Made by a program: the position numbers and the translations under genes
Shown here: positions 1-9,373 of the stretch, piece after piece
Position numbering within the stretch: the first letter of the stretch is position 1
Layout of the letters: each line of letters starts with the position of its first letter
Origin: an uncultured Oscillospiraceae bacterium
GTDB taxonomy: Bacteria > Bacillota > Clostridia > Oscillospirales > Oscillospiraceae
Direction of reading: 5' to 3'
DNA length: 17,290 nucleotides
Assembly: GCA_934636045.1 (NCBI GenBank)
Contig: CAKTZP010000031.1
Span: forward strand, 1 to 17,290
The notes under the pieces: generated by a model
Seen by the model: the letters and a program-made list of their open reading frames with translations, nothing else
The model's database searches: none
What the model was told of the DNA's origin: nothing

Positions 1-2596
1 GGCCGTGGCCGTTCTTGTCGGTGCAGTAGGGAGAGGTTGCGCCGGGGCCGCCCCAGATGGACGAGCAGCCGGTGGCATTGGAGATGTACATGCGGTCGCC
101 GAACAGCTGGGTGATCAGGCGGGCATAGGAGGTCTCCGCGCAGCCTGCGCAGGAGCCGGAGAACTCGAGCAGGGGCTGCTTGAACTGGCTGCCCTTGACG
201 GTGAGATCCTCCATGTCGGCCTTGGGCGCGACCTTGGAAACCATGTAGTTGAACACATCCTGCTGATCAAGCTGGCTTTCCTGCGGGACCATGGTGATGG
301 CCTTGGTCGGGCAGACGCCGACGCAGACGCCGCAGCCCATGCAGTCGAGCGGGGAGACGGCCATTGCGTACTGATAGACGCCCTTGCCCTTGCCAGCCTT
401 GACGGGACGGATCTTCGCAGCGGCGGGAGCGGCGGCAGCCTCCTCCTCGGTCAGCGCGAAGGGACGGATGGTAGCGTGCGGGCAGACAAACGCGCAGTTG
501 TTGCACTGAATGCACTTGTCGGCGTCCCATTCGGGAACGGTGACAGCAACGCCGCGCTTCTCATATGCGGAGGCGCCCAGCTCAAACTGGCCGTCCACAT
601 GGTCGACGAAGGTGGAAACGGGCAGGGAATCGCCGTCCATCTTGTCGATGGGCAGAAGGATGTTCTTGACCATCTTCACGAGCTCGGGCTTGCCCTCGAG
701 CACGGTGTCGTCAGCCTTGTCCTCTGCAGTTGCCCAGGAGGCGGGAACATCGATCTTGGTGTAAGCAGTTGCGCCGGCGTCGATGGCGTTCCAGTTCTTC
801 TCGACCACGTCCATGCCCTTCTTGGCATAGGAATGCTCAGCGGCGTCCTTCATGTACTTGATGGCGTCAGCCTCGGGCATGACCTTAGCCAGAGAGAAGA
901 AGGCGGACTGGAGGATGGTGTTGGTGCGCTTGCCCATGCCGACCTTGATGGCCAGGTCGATGGCGTTGATGGTGTAAAGCTGGACATTGTTCTTGGCAAT
1001 GTAGCGCTTTGCATCGGCGTGCAGGTGGTGCTCCAGCTCCGCCAGATCCCACTGGCAGTTGATCAGGAACACACCGCCGGGCTTGACGTCGTCAACGATC
1101 TTGAAGCCCTTGGTGATGTAGGACGGGTTATGGCAGGCGACGAAGTCGGCCTTGTTGATGTAGTACGGGCTCTTGATGGGCTTGTCGCCGAAGCGCAGGT
1201 GGGAGATGGTCACGCCGCCGGTCTTCTTGGAGTCGTACTGGAAGTAGGCCTGCACATACTTGTCGGTATGGTCGCCAATGATCTTGATGGAGTTCTTGTT
1301 TGCGCCAACGGTGCCATCGCCGCCGAGACCCCAGAACTTGCATTCGATGGTGCCTTCCGCTGCGGTGTTGGGGGAGGGCTTTTCCTCAAGGGACAGATGG
1401 GTGACATCGTCGTTGATGCCGATGGTGAACTGACGCTTCGGCTCAGCCTTTGCCAGCTCTTCATAAACGGCGAAGACGGAAGCGGGAGGCGTGTCCTTGG
1501 AGCCGAGGCCGTAGCGGCCGCCGATCACGGGGATCATCCGTCCGGCGTTTGCAAGCGCGGTCACGACGTCGAGGTACAGCGGCTCGCCCAGAGCGCCGGG
1601 CTCCTTGGTGCGGTCGAGAACGGCGATCTTCTTGCAGGTGGCGGGGATCGCCTCGAGCAGACGGTCGGCGCGGAACGGACGGTACAGGCGAACCTTGACA
1701 AGGCCGACCTTTTCGCCGTGCGCGTTCATGTAGTCGATGACTTCTTCGGCCACGTCGCAGATGGAGCCCATTGCGATAATGACGCGGTCAGCGTCGGGCG
1801 CGCCGTAGTAGTTGAACAGCTTATAATCGGTGCCGAGCTTGGCATTGACCTTGCCCATGTACTCCTCGACGATTTCAGGCAGCGCGTCGTAGTACTTGTT
1901 GCAGGCCTCGCGGTGCTGGAAGAAGGTGTCGCCGTTTTCGTGCGAGCCGCGCATGGCGGGACGCTCGGGGTTCAGGCAATGCTTACGGAACGCATTGACG
2001 GCGTCCATGTCGCACATTTCCTTCAGGTCCTCGTAGTCCCAGATGGCGATTTTCTGAATCTCGTGGGAGGTGCGGAAGCCGTCAAAGAAGTTGATGAACG
2101 GAACGCGGCCCTTGATGGCGGCCAGGTGCGCAACGGCGCCGAGGTCCATGACCTCCTGCGGGTTGGTCTCGCAGAGCATGGCAAAGCCGGTCTGACGGCA
2201 GGCGTAGACGTCGCCGTGGTCGCCGAAGATGTTCAGCGCATGGGTCGCGAGGGTACGAGCCGAGACGTGGAACACGCCCGGAAGCAGCTCGCCGGCGATC
2301 TTATACATATTGGGGATCATCAGCAGCAAGCCCTGCGAAGCAGTGTAGGTGGTGGTCAGCGCACCGGCGGCGAGAGAGCCGTGCACGGTGCCGGCAGCAC
2401 CCGCTTCAGACTGCATCTCAACAACCTTGACGCGGTTGCCGAAGATGTTGAGGCGACCCTGTGCAGACCATTGGTCAACGTTATCGGCCATCGGGCTGGA
2501 GGGAGTGATGGGATAGATGCCCGCTACTTCGGTAAAGGCGTAGCTGACATGCGCGGCGGCGGTATTGCCGTCCATCGTCTTAAGTTTTCTTGCCAA
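1..2596 (-). CDS. nifJ: Pyruvate:ferredoxin (flavodoxin) oxidoreductase, 3' end outside window
   Basis: Cytoplasmic enzyme that oxidatively decarboxylates pyruvate with CoA to acetyl-CoA, CO2 and reduced ferredoxin. About 865 of the usual roughly 1,170-1,200 residues are present; the C-terminus lies beyond base 1. Start: the TTG at 2594-2596 gives MARKLKTMDGNTAAAH and sits 9 nt after AGGAGG (2606-2611); an ATG at 2573-2575 would remove conserved residues. Seen: YPITPSS with Thr31 and EMQSEAG with Glu64 (substrate/TPP region of domain I); two 4Fe-4S ferredoxin motifs, Cys695/698/701/705-Pro and Cys752/755/758/762-Pro; then GSCAGCAET with Cys816/Cys819 (proximal cluster ligands) and the start of the TPP-binding domain (NATGCSSIWGG). 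Single-gene clostridial type, transcribed alone from its own promoter. The GC-rich antisense strand holds a long open frame that I treat as a shadow. The identification is secure. Confidence 0.97.
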   Translation of the reverse strand, partial: MARKLKTMDGNTAAAHVSYAFTEVAGIYPITPSSPMADNVDQWSAQGRLNIFGNRVKVVEMQSEAGAAGTVHGSLAAGALTTTYTASQGLLLMIPNMYKIAGELLPGVFHVSARTLATHALNIFGDHGDVYACRQTGFAMLCETNPQEVMDLGAVAHLAAIKGRVPFINFFDGFRTSHEIQKIAIWDYEDLKEMCDMDAVNAFRKHCLNPERPAMRGSHENGDTFFQHREACNKYYDALPEIVEEYMGKVNAKLGTDYKLFNYYGAPDADRVIIAMGSICDVAEEVIDYMNAHGEKVGLVKVRLYRPFRADRLLEAIPATCKKIAVLDRTKEPGALGEPLYLDVVTALANAGRMIPVIGGRYGLGSKDTPPASVFAVYEELAKAEPKRQFTIGINDDVTHLSLEEKPSPNTAAEGTIECKFWGLGGDGTVGANKNSIKIIGDHTDKYVQAYFQYDSKKTGGVTISHLRFGDKPIKSPYYINKADFVACHNPSYITKGFKIVDDVKPGGVFLINCQWDLAELEHHLHADAKRYIAKNNVQLYTINAIDLAIKVGMGKRTNTILQSAFFSLAKVMPEADAIKYMKDAAEHSYAKKGMDVVEKNWNAIDAGATAYTKIDVPASWATAEDKADDTVLEGKPELVKMVKNILLPIDKMDGDSLPVSTFVDHVDGQFELGASAYEKRGVAVTVPEWDADKCIQCNNCAFVCPHATIRPFALTEEEAAAAPAAAKIRPVKAGKGKGVYQYAMAVSPLDCMGCGVCVGVCPTKAITMVPQESQLDQQDVFNYMVSKVAPKADMEDLTVKGSQFKQPLLEFSGSCAGCAETSYARLITQLFGDRMYISNATGCSSIWGGPGATSPYCTDKNGHG

Positions 2597-2637
2597 AATG
2601 AAATACCTCCTGAATGTGTTTATACTCAGACAGCTCC

Positions 2638-2666
2638 ATTCTATCACCGATTCCCGTTTTTGTAAA
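2638..2666 (-). promoter_or_regulatory. Promoter of the PFOR gene
   Basis: Read on the minus strand: TTTACA (2661-2666), a 17-nt spacer, then TAGAAT (2638-2643). These match 5/6 and 5/6 of the sigma-A consensus. The predicted start lies about 20 nt before the AGGAGG at 2606-2611, leaving a short leader with no obvious regulatory structure. Confidence 0.7.
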
Positions 2667-2779
2667 TCAGAAAAACCTTCCGAATTACATGAAAGATGGA
2701 ATTTTGACGAAAAATTTACGAATCCGTGCCTGCCGTCGGCTGAGGAGACGGGCAATTTGTCGCCGCAGCGGAAAAATCC

Positions 2780-2808
2780 TTGTAATTTGGCGAGATTTAA
2801 GGTATGAT
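2780..2808 (+). promoter_or_regulatory. Promoter of the yifB-thiI-cinA operon
   Basis: TTGTAA (2780-2785), 17-nt spacer, TATGAT (2803-2808). The site is divergent from the PFOR promoter. The 262-nt region between the two genes holds these promoters. It also has a small hairpin (TCCGCG 2819-2824 with CGCGGA 2830-2835) in the presumed 5' leader, whose role is unknown. Confidence 0.55.
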
Positions 2809-2858
2809 AGAAAAAAAGTCCGCGTGCTGCGCGGAACGTCGGTCGGGAGGGAAAGCGC

Positions 2859-4386
<1,528 letters not shown>

Positions 4387-4394
<8 letters not shown>

Positions 4395-5565
4395 AATGTT
4401 TTTGCTCAAGCTGGGCGAGATCGTCCTCAAGGGCGGCAATCGCTTCCAGTTTGAAAACCGCCTGAAAACCAACGTCTGCCGCCGCCTGCGTCCCTATGGC
4501 GAGTTCAGCGTGCGCATCTCGCAGTCGACCGTATTTGTCGAGCCGCTGAACGAGCAGTGCGATTTGGACGGCGCATGGGATGCGGCGCACACCGTGTTCG
4601 GCGTGATCAGCCTCTGCCGCTGCCGCGCGTGCGAGAAGGAGCTCGACGCGATCTTTGCGGCCGTCAACGCCTACCTCGGCGACGAGCTGCTGGCGGCAAA
4701 GTCTTTTAAAGTAGAATCTAAGCGCTCGGACAAGCGCTATCCGCTCAACTCCATTCAGCTCTCGCAGGAGATCGGCGGCCGCATTGCCGAGCAGTATCCT
4801 GCGCTGAAGGTCGATGTTCACCACCCGGATTACACGGTTTATGTGGAAATCCGCGACCACGCGGCCTACGTCCACGGCCCGGCGGAGCAGGGCGCGGGCG
4901 GACTCCCCACCGGCGTCGGCGGCCGTGCGATGGTGCTGCTCTCGGGCGGCATCGACTCGCCCGTTGCGGGCTATATGATCGCCAAGCGCGGCGTGGAGCT
5001 CGAGGCGGTGCATTTCTTTTCCTATCCCTACACCAGCGAGCTGGCTAAGGACAAGGTGCTCGAGCTTGCGCGCCTGATGACGCGCTACTGTGGCCGCATG
5101 ACGGTCAATATCGTCGGCTTTACCGAAATTCAGGAAGCCATCCGCGACAACTGCCCGGAGGAGTATTTCACGCTCATTATGCGGCGGTTTATGATGATGA
5201 TTTCCGAGCGCATCGCCCGCGACCACGGCTGCGGCTGCCTCGTGACCGGTGAAAATTTGGGTCAGGTCGCCTCGCAGACGATGGAGGCCATGGCGGTGAC
5301 CGGCGCGTGCGTCGACCTGCCGATTTTCCAGCCGCTCATCGGCATGGACAAGGAGGAAATCGTCACGATCGCCCGTAAGATCGGCACGATGGAAACCTCC
5401 ATTTTGCCCTATGAGGACTGCTGCACGGTCTTCACCCCGCGCCATCCCAAGACCAAACCGACCAAGGCACAGGTCGACCGCGCGTGCGCCAAGCTGGACT
5501 TCGACGCGCTCATCGAGCGCGCGCTGGCCAACACGGAGCTGGTCAAGGTGCGTTACCATGGATAA
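4387..5565 (+). CDS. thiI: tRNA 4-thiouridine synthetase ThiI (no rhodanese domain)
   Basis: Adenylates U8 of tRNA with ATP and inserts sulfur to make s4U; in some bacteria it also contributes to thiamine thiazole synthesis. 392 residues: N-terminal ferredoxin-like domain, THUMP domain (about 60-165) for tRNA binding, then a PP-loop ATPase with SGGIDS at 186-191 and VTGENLGQVASQTMEA. LPYEDCC contains Cys345/Cys346 in the region of the E. coli catalytic Cys344. The protein ends about 45 residues later, so the C-terminal rhodanese domain of the enterobacterial enzyme is missing. Short ThiI is normal in Firmicutes, where a dedicated cysteine desulfurase (NifZ in B. subtilis) delivers sulfur directly; none is visible here. 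Start chosen at 4387 because GAGGAA lies 6 nt upstream and MNEMFLLKLGEIVLKG is the conserved N-terminus. Confidence 0.96.
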
Positions 5566-6043
5566 TGCAATGCGAGAACAGGCGCGCAGCGTGATTTTAA
5601 CGTTGACGACCGTCGGCAGGACGCTGGCAACGGCGGAGAGCTGTACCGGCGGACTCCTCGGCGCAGCGCTGACGGAGATCCCCGGCGCATCGGCCGTCTA
5701 TCTCGGCGGTGTGATCTCGTACGCCTATTCCGTTAAGGAGACGCTGCTCAGCGTTGACCGTGCGCTGCTGGAGCGAAAGGGCGCGATCTGCCCTGAAGTG
5801 GCCTGCCAGATGGCGCGAGGCGTGCGCGAACGGCTGCATGCCGACCTCGGCGTCGGCATCACCGGCAACGCCGGGCCGGGCACCGACCCGCAGAACCCGA
5901 ATGTCGGCGAGGTCTATGTCGCCGTGAACGACGGCCTGCAAACCGTCTGCAAAAGGCTCGATCTACAAGGCGACCGCACCGAAAACCGCCGCGCCGCAAC
6001 CGCCGCCGCTATGCAGCTTTTGCTGGAGGTGCTTGCAAAATAG
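5558..6043 (+). CDS. pncC: CinA C-terminal domain protein, probable nicotinamide-nucleotide amidase PncC
   Basis: 161 residues equal to the CinA C-terminal domain alone, without the MoeA/COG1058-like N-terminal half. Family motifs seen: TLATAESCTGG (residues 22-32), YLGGVISYAYSVK and GITGNAGPGTD. Stand-alone members deamidate NMN to NaMN plus ammonia in pyridine nucleotide salvage. The activity is inferred from the family; the old name 'competence/damage-inducible protein' has no support from sequence here. Start at 5558 overlaps the thiI stop by 8 nt; AAGGTG 7 nt upstream is a modest ribosome site, and Met5 is an alternative. Ends with TAG directly before a strong palindrome. Confidence 0.9.
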   Translation: MDNAMREQARSVILTLTTVGRTLATAESCTGGLLGAALTEIPGASAVYLGGVISYAYSVKETLLSVDRALLERKGAICPEVACQMARGVRERLHADLGVGITGNAGPGTDPQNPNVGEVYVAVNDGLQTVCKRLDLQGDRTENRRAATAAAMQLLLEVLAK

Positions 6044-6045
6044 AC

Positions 6046-6086
6046 AACAGCAGCCCCGTTTCGAAATTCGAAACGGGGCTGCTGTT
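6046..6086. terminator. Bidirectional terminator between convergent operons
   Basis: Perfect 20-bp inverted repeat: 6046-6065 pairs with 6067-6086 around a single central A. The core is GCAGCCCCGTTTCGAA. It starts 2 nt after the cinA stop and lies 7 nt beyond the end of the convergent minus-strand gene at 6094, so it can serve both. The U-tracts are short (TTTG on plus, CTATTTTG on minus), so efficiency depends mostly on the stem. Confidence 0.8.
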
Positions 6087-6093
6087 TGATCTG

Positions 6094-6591
6094 TCAATTT
6101 GATTTGTCGGACATGATCTGATCGTATTCCTCCTGCGTGATCAGACCGTCGCGGAGCTGGTCGTCATAGAGGGTGTTCTGCGACCTTGCCTGTGCCTCCC
6201 GCTTGGCGGCGTTGCTGTCGGTGTCCTTGGGGTTAAAGAGCTCCTTCCCGCCGGAGAAGAAGACCGCCGCGGCGTAGACTGCCAGCATGAGAAACGCCGT
6301 CACGGAGAAGCTGTAGACAGCGCCCCGCAGCAGACCGACCAGACTCAAGCCGATATCCACAAGCGCCAAAATGTTGAGCACCTTGCCGCGTTCCTTTCGC
6401 GCTGCCAGAGCAGTGATACCGAGGATCAGCAGGATAAGGAGATGATAGATGTTCCGAACAAGGGAGAGCATCATTGTGGTAATCGGATAGTAGAACATAT
6501 TCAGGAAGAAATGAATGCAGCCGTACACGGCGTAGGCAAACAGCGCGAGAAAGACGACGCCGCAGAGTTGGGTAACGGTTTTCTTGTTCAT
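6094..6591 (-). CDS. Four-helix membrane protein with SHOCT-like C-terminal motif, function unknown
   Basis: 165 residues. Four hydrophobic segments can be read in the N-terminal two thirds: VTQLCGVVFLALFAYAVYG, then MMLSLVRNIYHLLILLILGI, ILALVDIGLSLVGLLRG and FLMLAVYAAAVFF. A charged linker and a short C-terminal helix hairpin, LYDDQLRDGLITQEEYDQI, follow. The last resembles the SHOCT motif (short C-terminal domain, role thought to be oligomerisation), here with the typical G-L-I-T-x-E-E-Y core. Start chosen at 6591: GGAG lies about 9 nt upstream, and only 2 nt separate this ATG from the upstream stop. A longer reading from 6612 would overlap the previous gene. Last gene of the 8084-6094 cluster. 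No enzymatic motif seen. Confidence 0.8.
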   Translation of the reverse strand: MNKKTVTQLCGVVFLALFAYAVYGCIHFFLNMFYYPITTMMLSLVRNIYHLLILLILGITALAARKERGKVLNILALVDIGLSLVGLLRGAVYSFSVTAFLMLAVYAAAVFFSGGKELFNPKDTDSNAAKREAQARSQNTLYDDQLRDGLITQEEYDQIMSDKSN

Positions 6592-6593
6592 GC

Positions 6594-7424
6594 TTATTTC
6601 TCCAATGCACAAAGATTTTTGGGCGCGAATTTTACGGTGTATTCCTTGCCGGGCTCACAGCAGTCGATGCAGATACCGCGCAGGGGGACGTCCTGCCCGA
6701 CACCGTAGAGCGGCAGCACCAGCTGTGCCGTGCCGCAAAGACGGTCGCCGTCGTAGATTTTGGCAATGACCGTGCCGTCCGCGACGGCGGGAACATCGTC
6801 AAAGATCTTAAAGTCCTCCTCCAGCGAGGCAAGCGTGCAGACCATTGCTGCGCCGGTCTCGGAGACCAGCACGTCCGTGTGGCTGAAGGTGATGTGACGG
6901 AACAGCTCGTCCTTCGGTGTCTCGGCAACGAGCTTGAGCTTGAAGTCTGCGATCTCCTTTTCAATCTGCGCCGCGTTGCTGCTGTTGTCGCCGGCGGAGT
7001 TCTTCACGAACATATAGGCGGGCATGGCGTTGCGCAGACGCTGCTCGTTCTGTGCGCGGATCTCCATATTCTGCCGCTGGATGTCGAGCGCTGTGGAGAC
7101 GCCGGCGCCGAAGCCCGCGATGCCATTGGCAACGCCGCCCCAAGTCGCCCAGTCCCGCTCCTTCTGCTGTCCGCTGCGTAGGAGCATATCGGCATATTTG
7201 CTCTGTGAAATTGCCTTGCTGCGCAGCTCGGCGGCGCGGTCGGTCAGCATGGCGATGCGCTTATCCTTGCCGGTCAGGTCGGCGTAGCGGTTGAGCGCCT
7301 CAAATTCCTTACGCTCCTCGGCACGCTTTTCGTCCAGCGCGTTTTGGCGCTGGCGTTCCGTGACGACCTTGTGGGCTTCCAGACCCTCCTGATACAGCGC
7401 TTCAATGCCGTTCGGGAAGGCCAC
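6594..7424 (-). CDS. Unknown protein; probably the 3' part of one gene with 7434-7823, cut by an amber codon
   Basis: Open in the same frame as the upstream 129-residue ORF, from which it is separated only by TAG at 7434-7436. The first in-frame candidate start is GTG at 7422-7424, which has no ribosome site. The conserved-looking sequence begins before it: KYGVAFPNGIEALYQ directly follows the stop. Content: a highly charged helical, probably coiled-coil stretch (residues about 10-90 from GTG), a Gly/Ala-rich segment WGGVANGIAGFGAGVSTA that could touch membrane, a second helical part, and a C-terminal beta-rich domain of about 100 residues containing GICIDCCEPGKEYTV. I recognise no family. 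It is either the downstream fragment of a pseudogene or the C-terminal half of a readthrough product of 409 codons. Type given as CDS because the frame is otherwise intact for 830 nt. Confidence 0.6.
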   Translation of the reverse strand: MAFPNGIEALYQEGLEAHKVVTERQRQNALDEKRAEERKEFEALNRYADLTGKDKRIAMLTDRAAELRSKAISQSKYADMLLRSGQQKERDWATWGGVANGIAGFGAGVSTALDIQRQNMEIRAQNEQRLRNAMPAYMFVKNSAGDNSSNAAQIEKEIADFKLKLVAETPKDELFRHITFSHTDVLVSETGAAMVCTLASLEEDFKIFDDVPAVADGTVIAKIYDGDRLCGTAQLVLPLYGVGQDVPLRGICIDCCEPGKEYTVKFAPKNLCALEK

Positions 7425-7433
7425 GCCGTACTT

Positions 7434-7823
7434 CTACGCCAAAAGCTGCGCACGCTGGCGGTTCTTTTCCAGCGAAAAATCGTCGTAGCCCGCCAGCACA
7501 CATTCGACAAAGAAGCGGTCAAGCGGGGTCGCGCCGATGGCTTCTGCTGCCTTTTGCTTGGCCTCCTGCCGGGTTACGGCGGTCTTTTTCCGCCCGACGA
7601 AGCCCAGCACGAGGCTGAGCGCAATACCGGCAAAGCCAAACACGACCATGGTCGGCGAGCCGTTCGGCATATCCCTCGCGGGGTTCGCGCCGATGCCGAT
7701 CAGACCGCCGGAGAGCGCCAGCAGCGCGCCGAGGCCGACCGTTTTCATCTGCCGCCCGCCGATCCAGCCGATACAAATTACGAGAGCTCCGAGGATCAGC
7801 GCAATCATTCCGATTACCGTCAT
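7434..7823 (-). CDS. Small membrane protein ending at an in-frame amber; probable 5' part of the 6594-7424 gene
   Basis: 129 residues before TAG. Three hydrophobic segments (about 3-21, 27-47, 58-77) are followed by a basic, helical cytoplasmic-type tail containing ATPLDRFFVECVLAGYDDF and ending RQRAQLLA. Start ATG 7823 lies 6 nt after the stop of the upstream small gene, and AGGAG within that gene's end can serve it. The frame continues past the TAG for another 279 codons without interruption. The sense codon CAG (Gln) would turn the junction into LLAQKYGVAFP, a natural helix continuation. Function unknown. Confidence 0.65.
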   Translation of the reverse strand: MTVIGMIALILGALVICIGWIGGRQMKTVGLGALLALSGGLIGIGANPARDMPNGSPTMVVFGFAGIALSLVLGFVGRKKTAVTRQEAKQKAAEAIGATPLDRFFVECVLAGYDDFSLEKNRQRAQLLA

Positions 7824-7829
7824 CTCCGC

Positions 7830-8084
7830 TCACTCCTTCCCGCCGTACTGCGCCAGCATTTCGCTGACCCACTTGTTTTTTGCGACCAATGCATTTTTTC
7901 TGTTCGCTGCGATCTGCGCCCGATTGTCACAGGCATTGCGCGCGGTGGTGGAAAATGCGCCGCCGGTGATGGTCGATCTCGCAAAATACTCCGCTTGGAT
8001 TTCATCCTCCAGCTTGGCAATCGCAGCCTTGGCTTCCTCATTCTGCACGCGGAGCTCATGCAGAAGCTGCTGTTTCAGGTTCAT
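7830..8084 (-). CDS. Small helical (coiled-coil) protein, function unknown
   Basis: 84 residues, mostly helical and charged: MNLKQQLLHELRVQNEEAK is followed by IAKLEDEIQAEYFARS, a short Gly/Thr turn and a second helix NRKNALVAKNKWVSEML. No signal peptide, membrane segment or cysteine pair. First gene of the cluster: AAGGAG lies about 6 nt before the ATG and a promoter lies at 8123-8151. The 6-nt gap to the next gene indicates cotranslation. It may be a partner of the coiled-coil part of the 6594-7823 product, but this is only inference. Confidence 0.75.
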   Translation of the reverse strand: MNLKQQLLHELRVQNEEAKAAIAKLEDEIQAEYFARSTITGGAFSTTARNACDNRAQIAANRKNALVAKNKWVSEMLAQYGGKE

Positions 8085-8122
8085 AGCTCTTCTCCTTTTT
8101 TTCTTTTTCTGTCCATCGGGTA

Positions 8123-8151
8123 ATTGTAGCAGGGAAGGGGGGAAAAATCAA
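8123..8151 (-). promoter_or_regulatory. Promoter of the unknown 8084-6094 gene cluster
   Basis: Minus strand TTGATT (8146-8151), 17-nt spacer, TACAAT (8123-8128). It lies between the rplT terminator and the small helical gene, which shows that the cluster is transcribed independently of the ribosomal operon. Confidence 0.65.
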
Positions 8152-8214
8152 CCTTCGTTACAGGCTATTCTGTGAAAATGTAACAAAAAAAGAAGAATGA
8201 CAAACCATAGTTTG

Positions 8215-8248
8215 CAAAAAAACTCCCGCATCCGACAGGATGCGGGAG
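8215..8248 (-). terminator. Intrinsic terminator of the infC-rpmI-rplT operon
   Basis: Minus strand: an 11-bp perfect stem CTCCCGCATCC (8238-8248) with GGATGCGGGAG (8223-8233), a 4-nt loop (8234-8237), then a run of seven U (8216-8222). It starts 12 nt after the rplT stop. Textbook Rho-independent terminator. Confidence 0.93.
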
Positions 8249-8260
8249 GAAAAAACAAGA

Positions 8261-8614
8261 TTACAGAGCCTTCTTTGCGGTCTCGACGAGCGCGCCAAAT
8301 GCGGCGGAGTCGGCGATTGCCAGCTCGGACAGCGCCTTGCGGTTCATCTCGATGCCGGCCTTCTTCAGACCGTTCATGAAGCGGGAATAGTTCATATCGT
8401 AGGGCTTCACAGCAGCGGAGATACGGGCGATCCACAGACGGCGGAAATCGCGCTTCTTCTGCTTGCGGCCAACATAAGCATAAACGCCGGACTTCTTGAC
8501 GGCCTGCTTGGCCATCTTAAAGTGGGTCGACTTGGAGCCCCAGTAGGACTTTGCGAGCTTGAGGGTCTTATTTCTTCTCTTGCGCGTCATCATCGCGCCT
8601 TTTACACGTGCCAT
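8261..8614 (-). CDS. rplT: 50S ribosomal protein bL20
   Basis: 117 residues, normal length. It begins [16 protein letters not shown] and contains the family signature [18 protein letters not shown]. Lys/Arg-rich N-terminal extension threads into 23S rRNA; bL20 is an early assembly protein. In B. subtilis it also represses its own operon by binding the infC leader. AGGAGG (8624-8629) sits 9 nt before the ATG. The gap to rpmI is 22 nt, and a terminator follows the stop. Confidence 0.98.
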   Translation of the reverse strand: MARVKGAMMTRKRRNKTLKLAKSYWGSKSTHFKMAKQAVKKSGVYAYVGRKQKKRDFRRLWIARISAAVKPYDMNYSRFMNGLKKAGIEMNRKALSELAIADSAAFGALVETAKKAL

Positions 8615-8636
8615 TTCCTATATCCTCCTCTACCGA

Positions 8637-8834
8637 TTATTTATACGGGATCATCTTTTTGATGGCGTCAACATTGGTGACGTCTGCGTAGGTCGTGCTT
8701 CTCAGACGACGGCCGCGCTTGGTGTCCTTCTTGGTGAGGATATGGCTCTTGAATGCGTGTGCTCTCTTGACCTTACCGGTCTTGGTGAGATTGAATCTCT
8801 TCTTTGCACCGCTGTGGGTCTTCAGTTTCGGCAT
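8637..8834 (-). CDS. rpmI: 50S ribosomal protein bL35
   Basis: 65 residues, [20 protein letters not shown] at the start, the standard bL35 N-terminus, with [13 protein letters not shown] downstream. AAGGAG lies about 8 nt before the ATG. 20 nt downstream of the infC stop and upstream of rplT, in the conserved infC-rpmI-rplT order. Confidence 0.98.
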   Translation of the reverse strand: MPKLKTHSGAKKRFNLTKTGKVKRAHAFKSHILTKKDTKRGRRLRSTTYADVTNVDAIKKMIPYK

Positions 8835-8854
8835 GGGTACTTCTCCTTTAGTAA

Positions 8855-9373
8855 TTATTTTGCAGCCTTCGGCGACAGGAAGATCGACATATGTCTGCCG
8901 TCGAGCTTGGGTTTTTTGTCCAGATTGGCAACCTCGGCACAGCCCTCTGCGAATCGAATCAGCAGCTCCTCGCCGATGTTGGTGTGCGCCATCTCGCGTC
9001 CGCGGAAGCGAACGGTAACCTTCACGCGATTGCCGTCCGAAAGGAACTTGATCGCGCTGCGCATCTTGGTGTTGAGGTCGTTGGTGTCGATGCCGGGGGA
9101 CATACGAATCTCCTTGATTTCCACCACGCGCTGATTTTTCTTGGCTTCTTTTTCCCGCTTGAGCTGATCGAAGCGGAACTTGCCGTAATCCATGATTTTG
9201 CAGACCGGGGGAACGGCGTTCGGGGAGATCTTGACAAGATCCAAATCCAGTTCCTCTGCCATGGCCAGCGCTGCTTCGGAGGTAACGATGCCGACCATTG
9301 CGCCGTCTGCGCCGATGAGTCGTACTTCCTTATCCCGAATTTCCTCGTTGAGCTGATGATCTAATTTGCCGAT
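8855..9373 (-). CDS. infC: Translation initiation factor IF-3, AUC start
   Basis: 172 residues when started at the ATC at 9371-9373, the usual IF3 length. IF3 binds the 30S subunit, prevents 50S joining and proofreads start-codon/initiator-tRNA pairing. Seen: N-domain start [17 protein letters not shown] and the IF3 signature [10 protein letters not shown]. The C-domain follows, with the typical [13 protein letters not shown]. No ATG, GTG or TTG occurs in frame at the right place. GGAGGTG (9381-9387) stands 7 nt before ATC. Rare starts (AUU in E. coli and B. subtilis) are a known infC trait, letting IF3 repress its own translation. Longer readings up to the ATG at 9481 would cross the leader terminator and are rejected. 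Confidence 0.93.
   Translation of the reverse strand: MGKLDHQLNEEIRDKEVRLIGADGAMVGIVTSEAALAMAEELDLDLVKISPNAVPPVCKIMDYGKFRFDQLKREKEAKKNQRVVEIKEIRMSPGIDTNDLNTKMRSAIKFLSDGNRVKVTVRFRGREMAHTNIGEELLIRFAEGCAEVANLDKKPKLDGRHMSIFLSPKAAK

Noticed and set aside
5..2665. 886-codon open frame on the plus strand opposite PFOR
   Set aside because: It is antisense to a gene with every PFOR motif. Its Gly/Val/Asp/Ala-rich composition is what GC-rich antisense codons produce, and it has no ribosome site or recognisable domain.
5558..6043. cinA as a truncated gene lacking its N-terminal domain
   Set aside because: Stand-alone C-terminal CinA (PncC type) proteins of this length are common, and the frame has a coupled start. 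No remnant of the N-terminal domain is seen upstream, where thiI is intact.
7434..7436. Genome-wide reassignment of TAG to glutamine
   Set aside because: cinA (6041-6043) and ecfT (16257-16259) end in TAG. Reading through the first would run into a terminator palindrome, so TAG works as a stop here.
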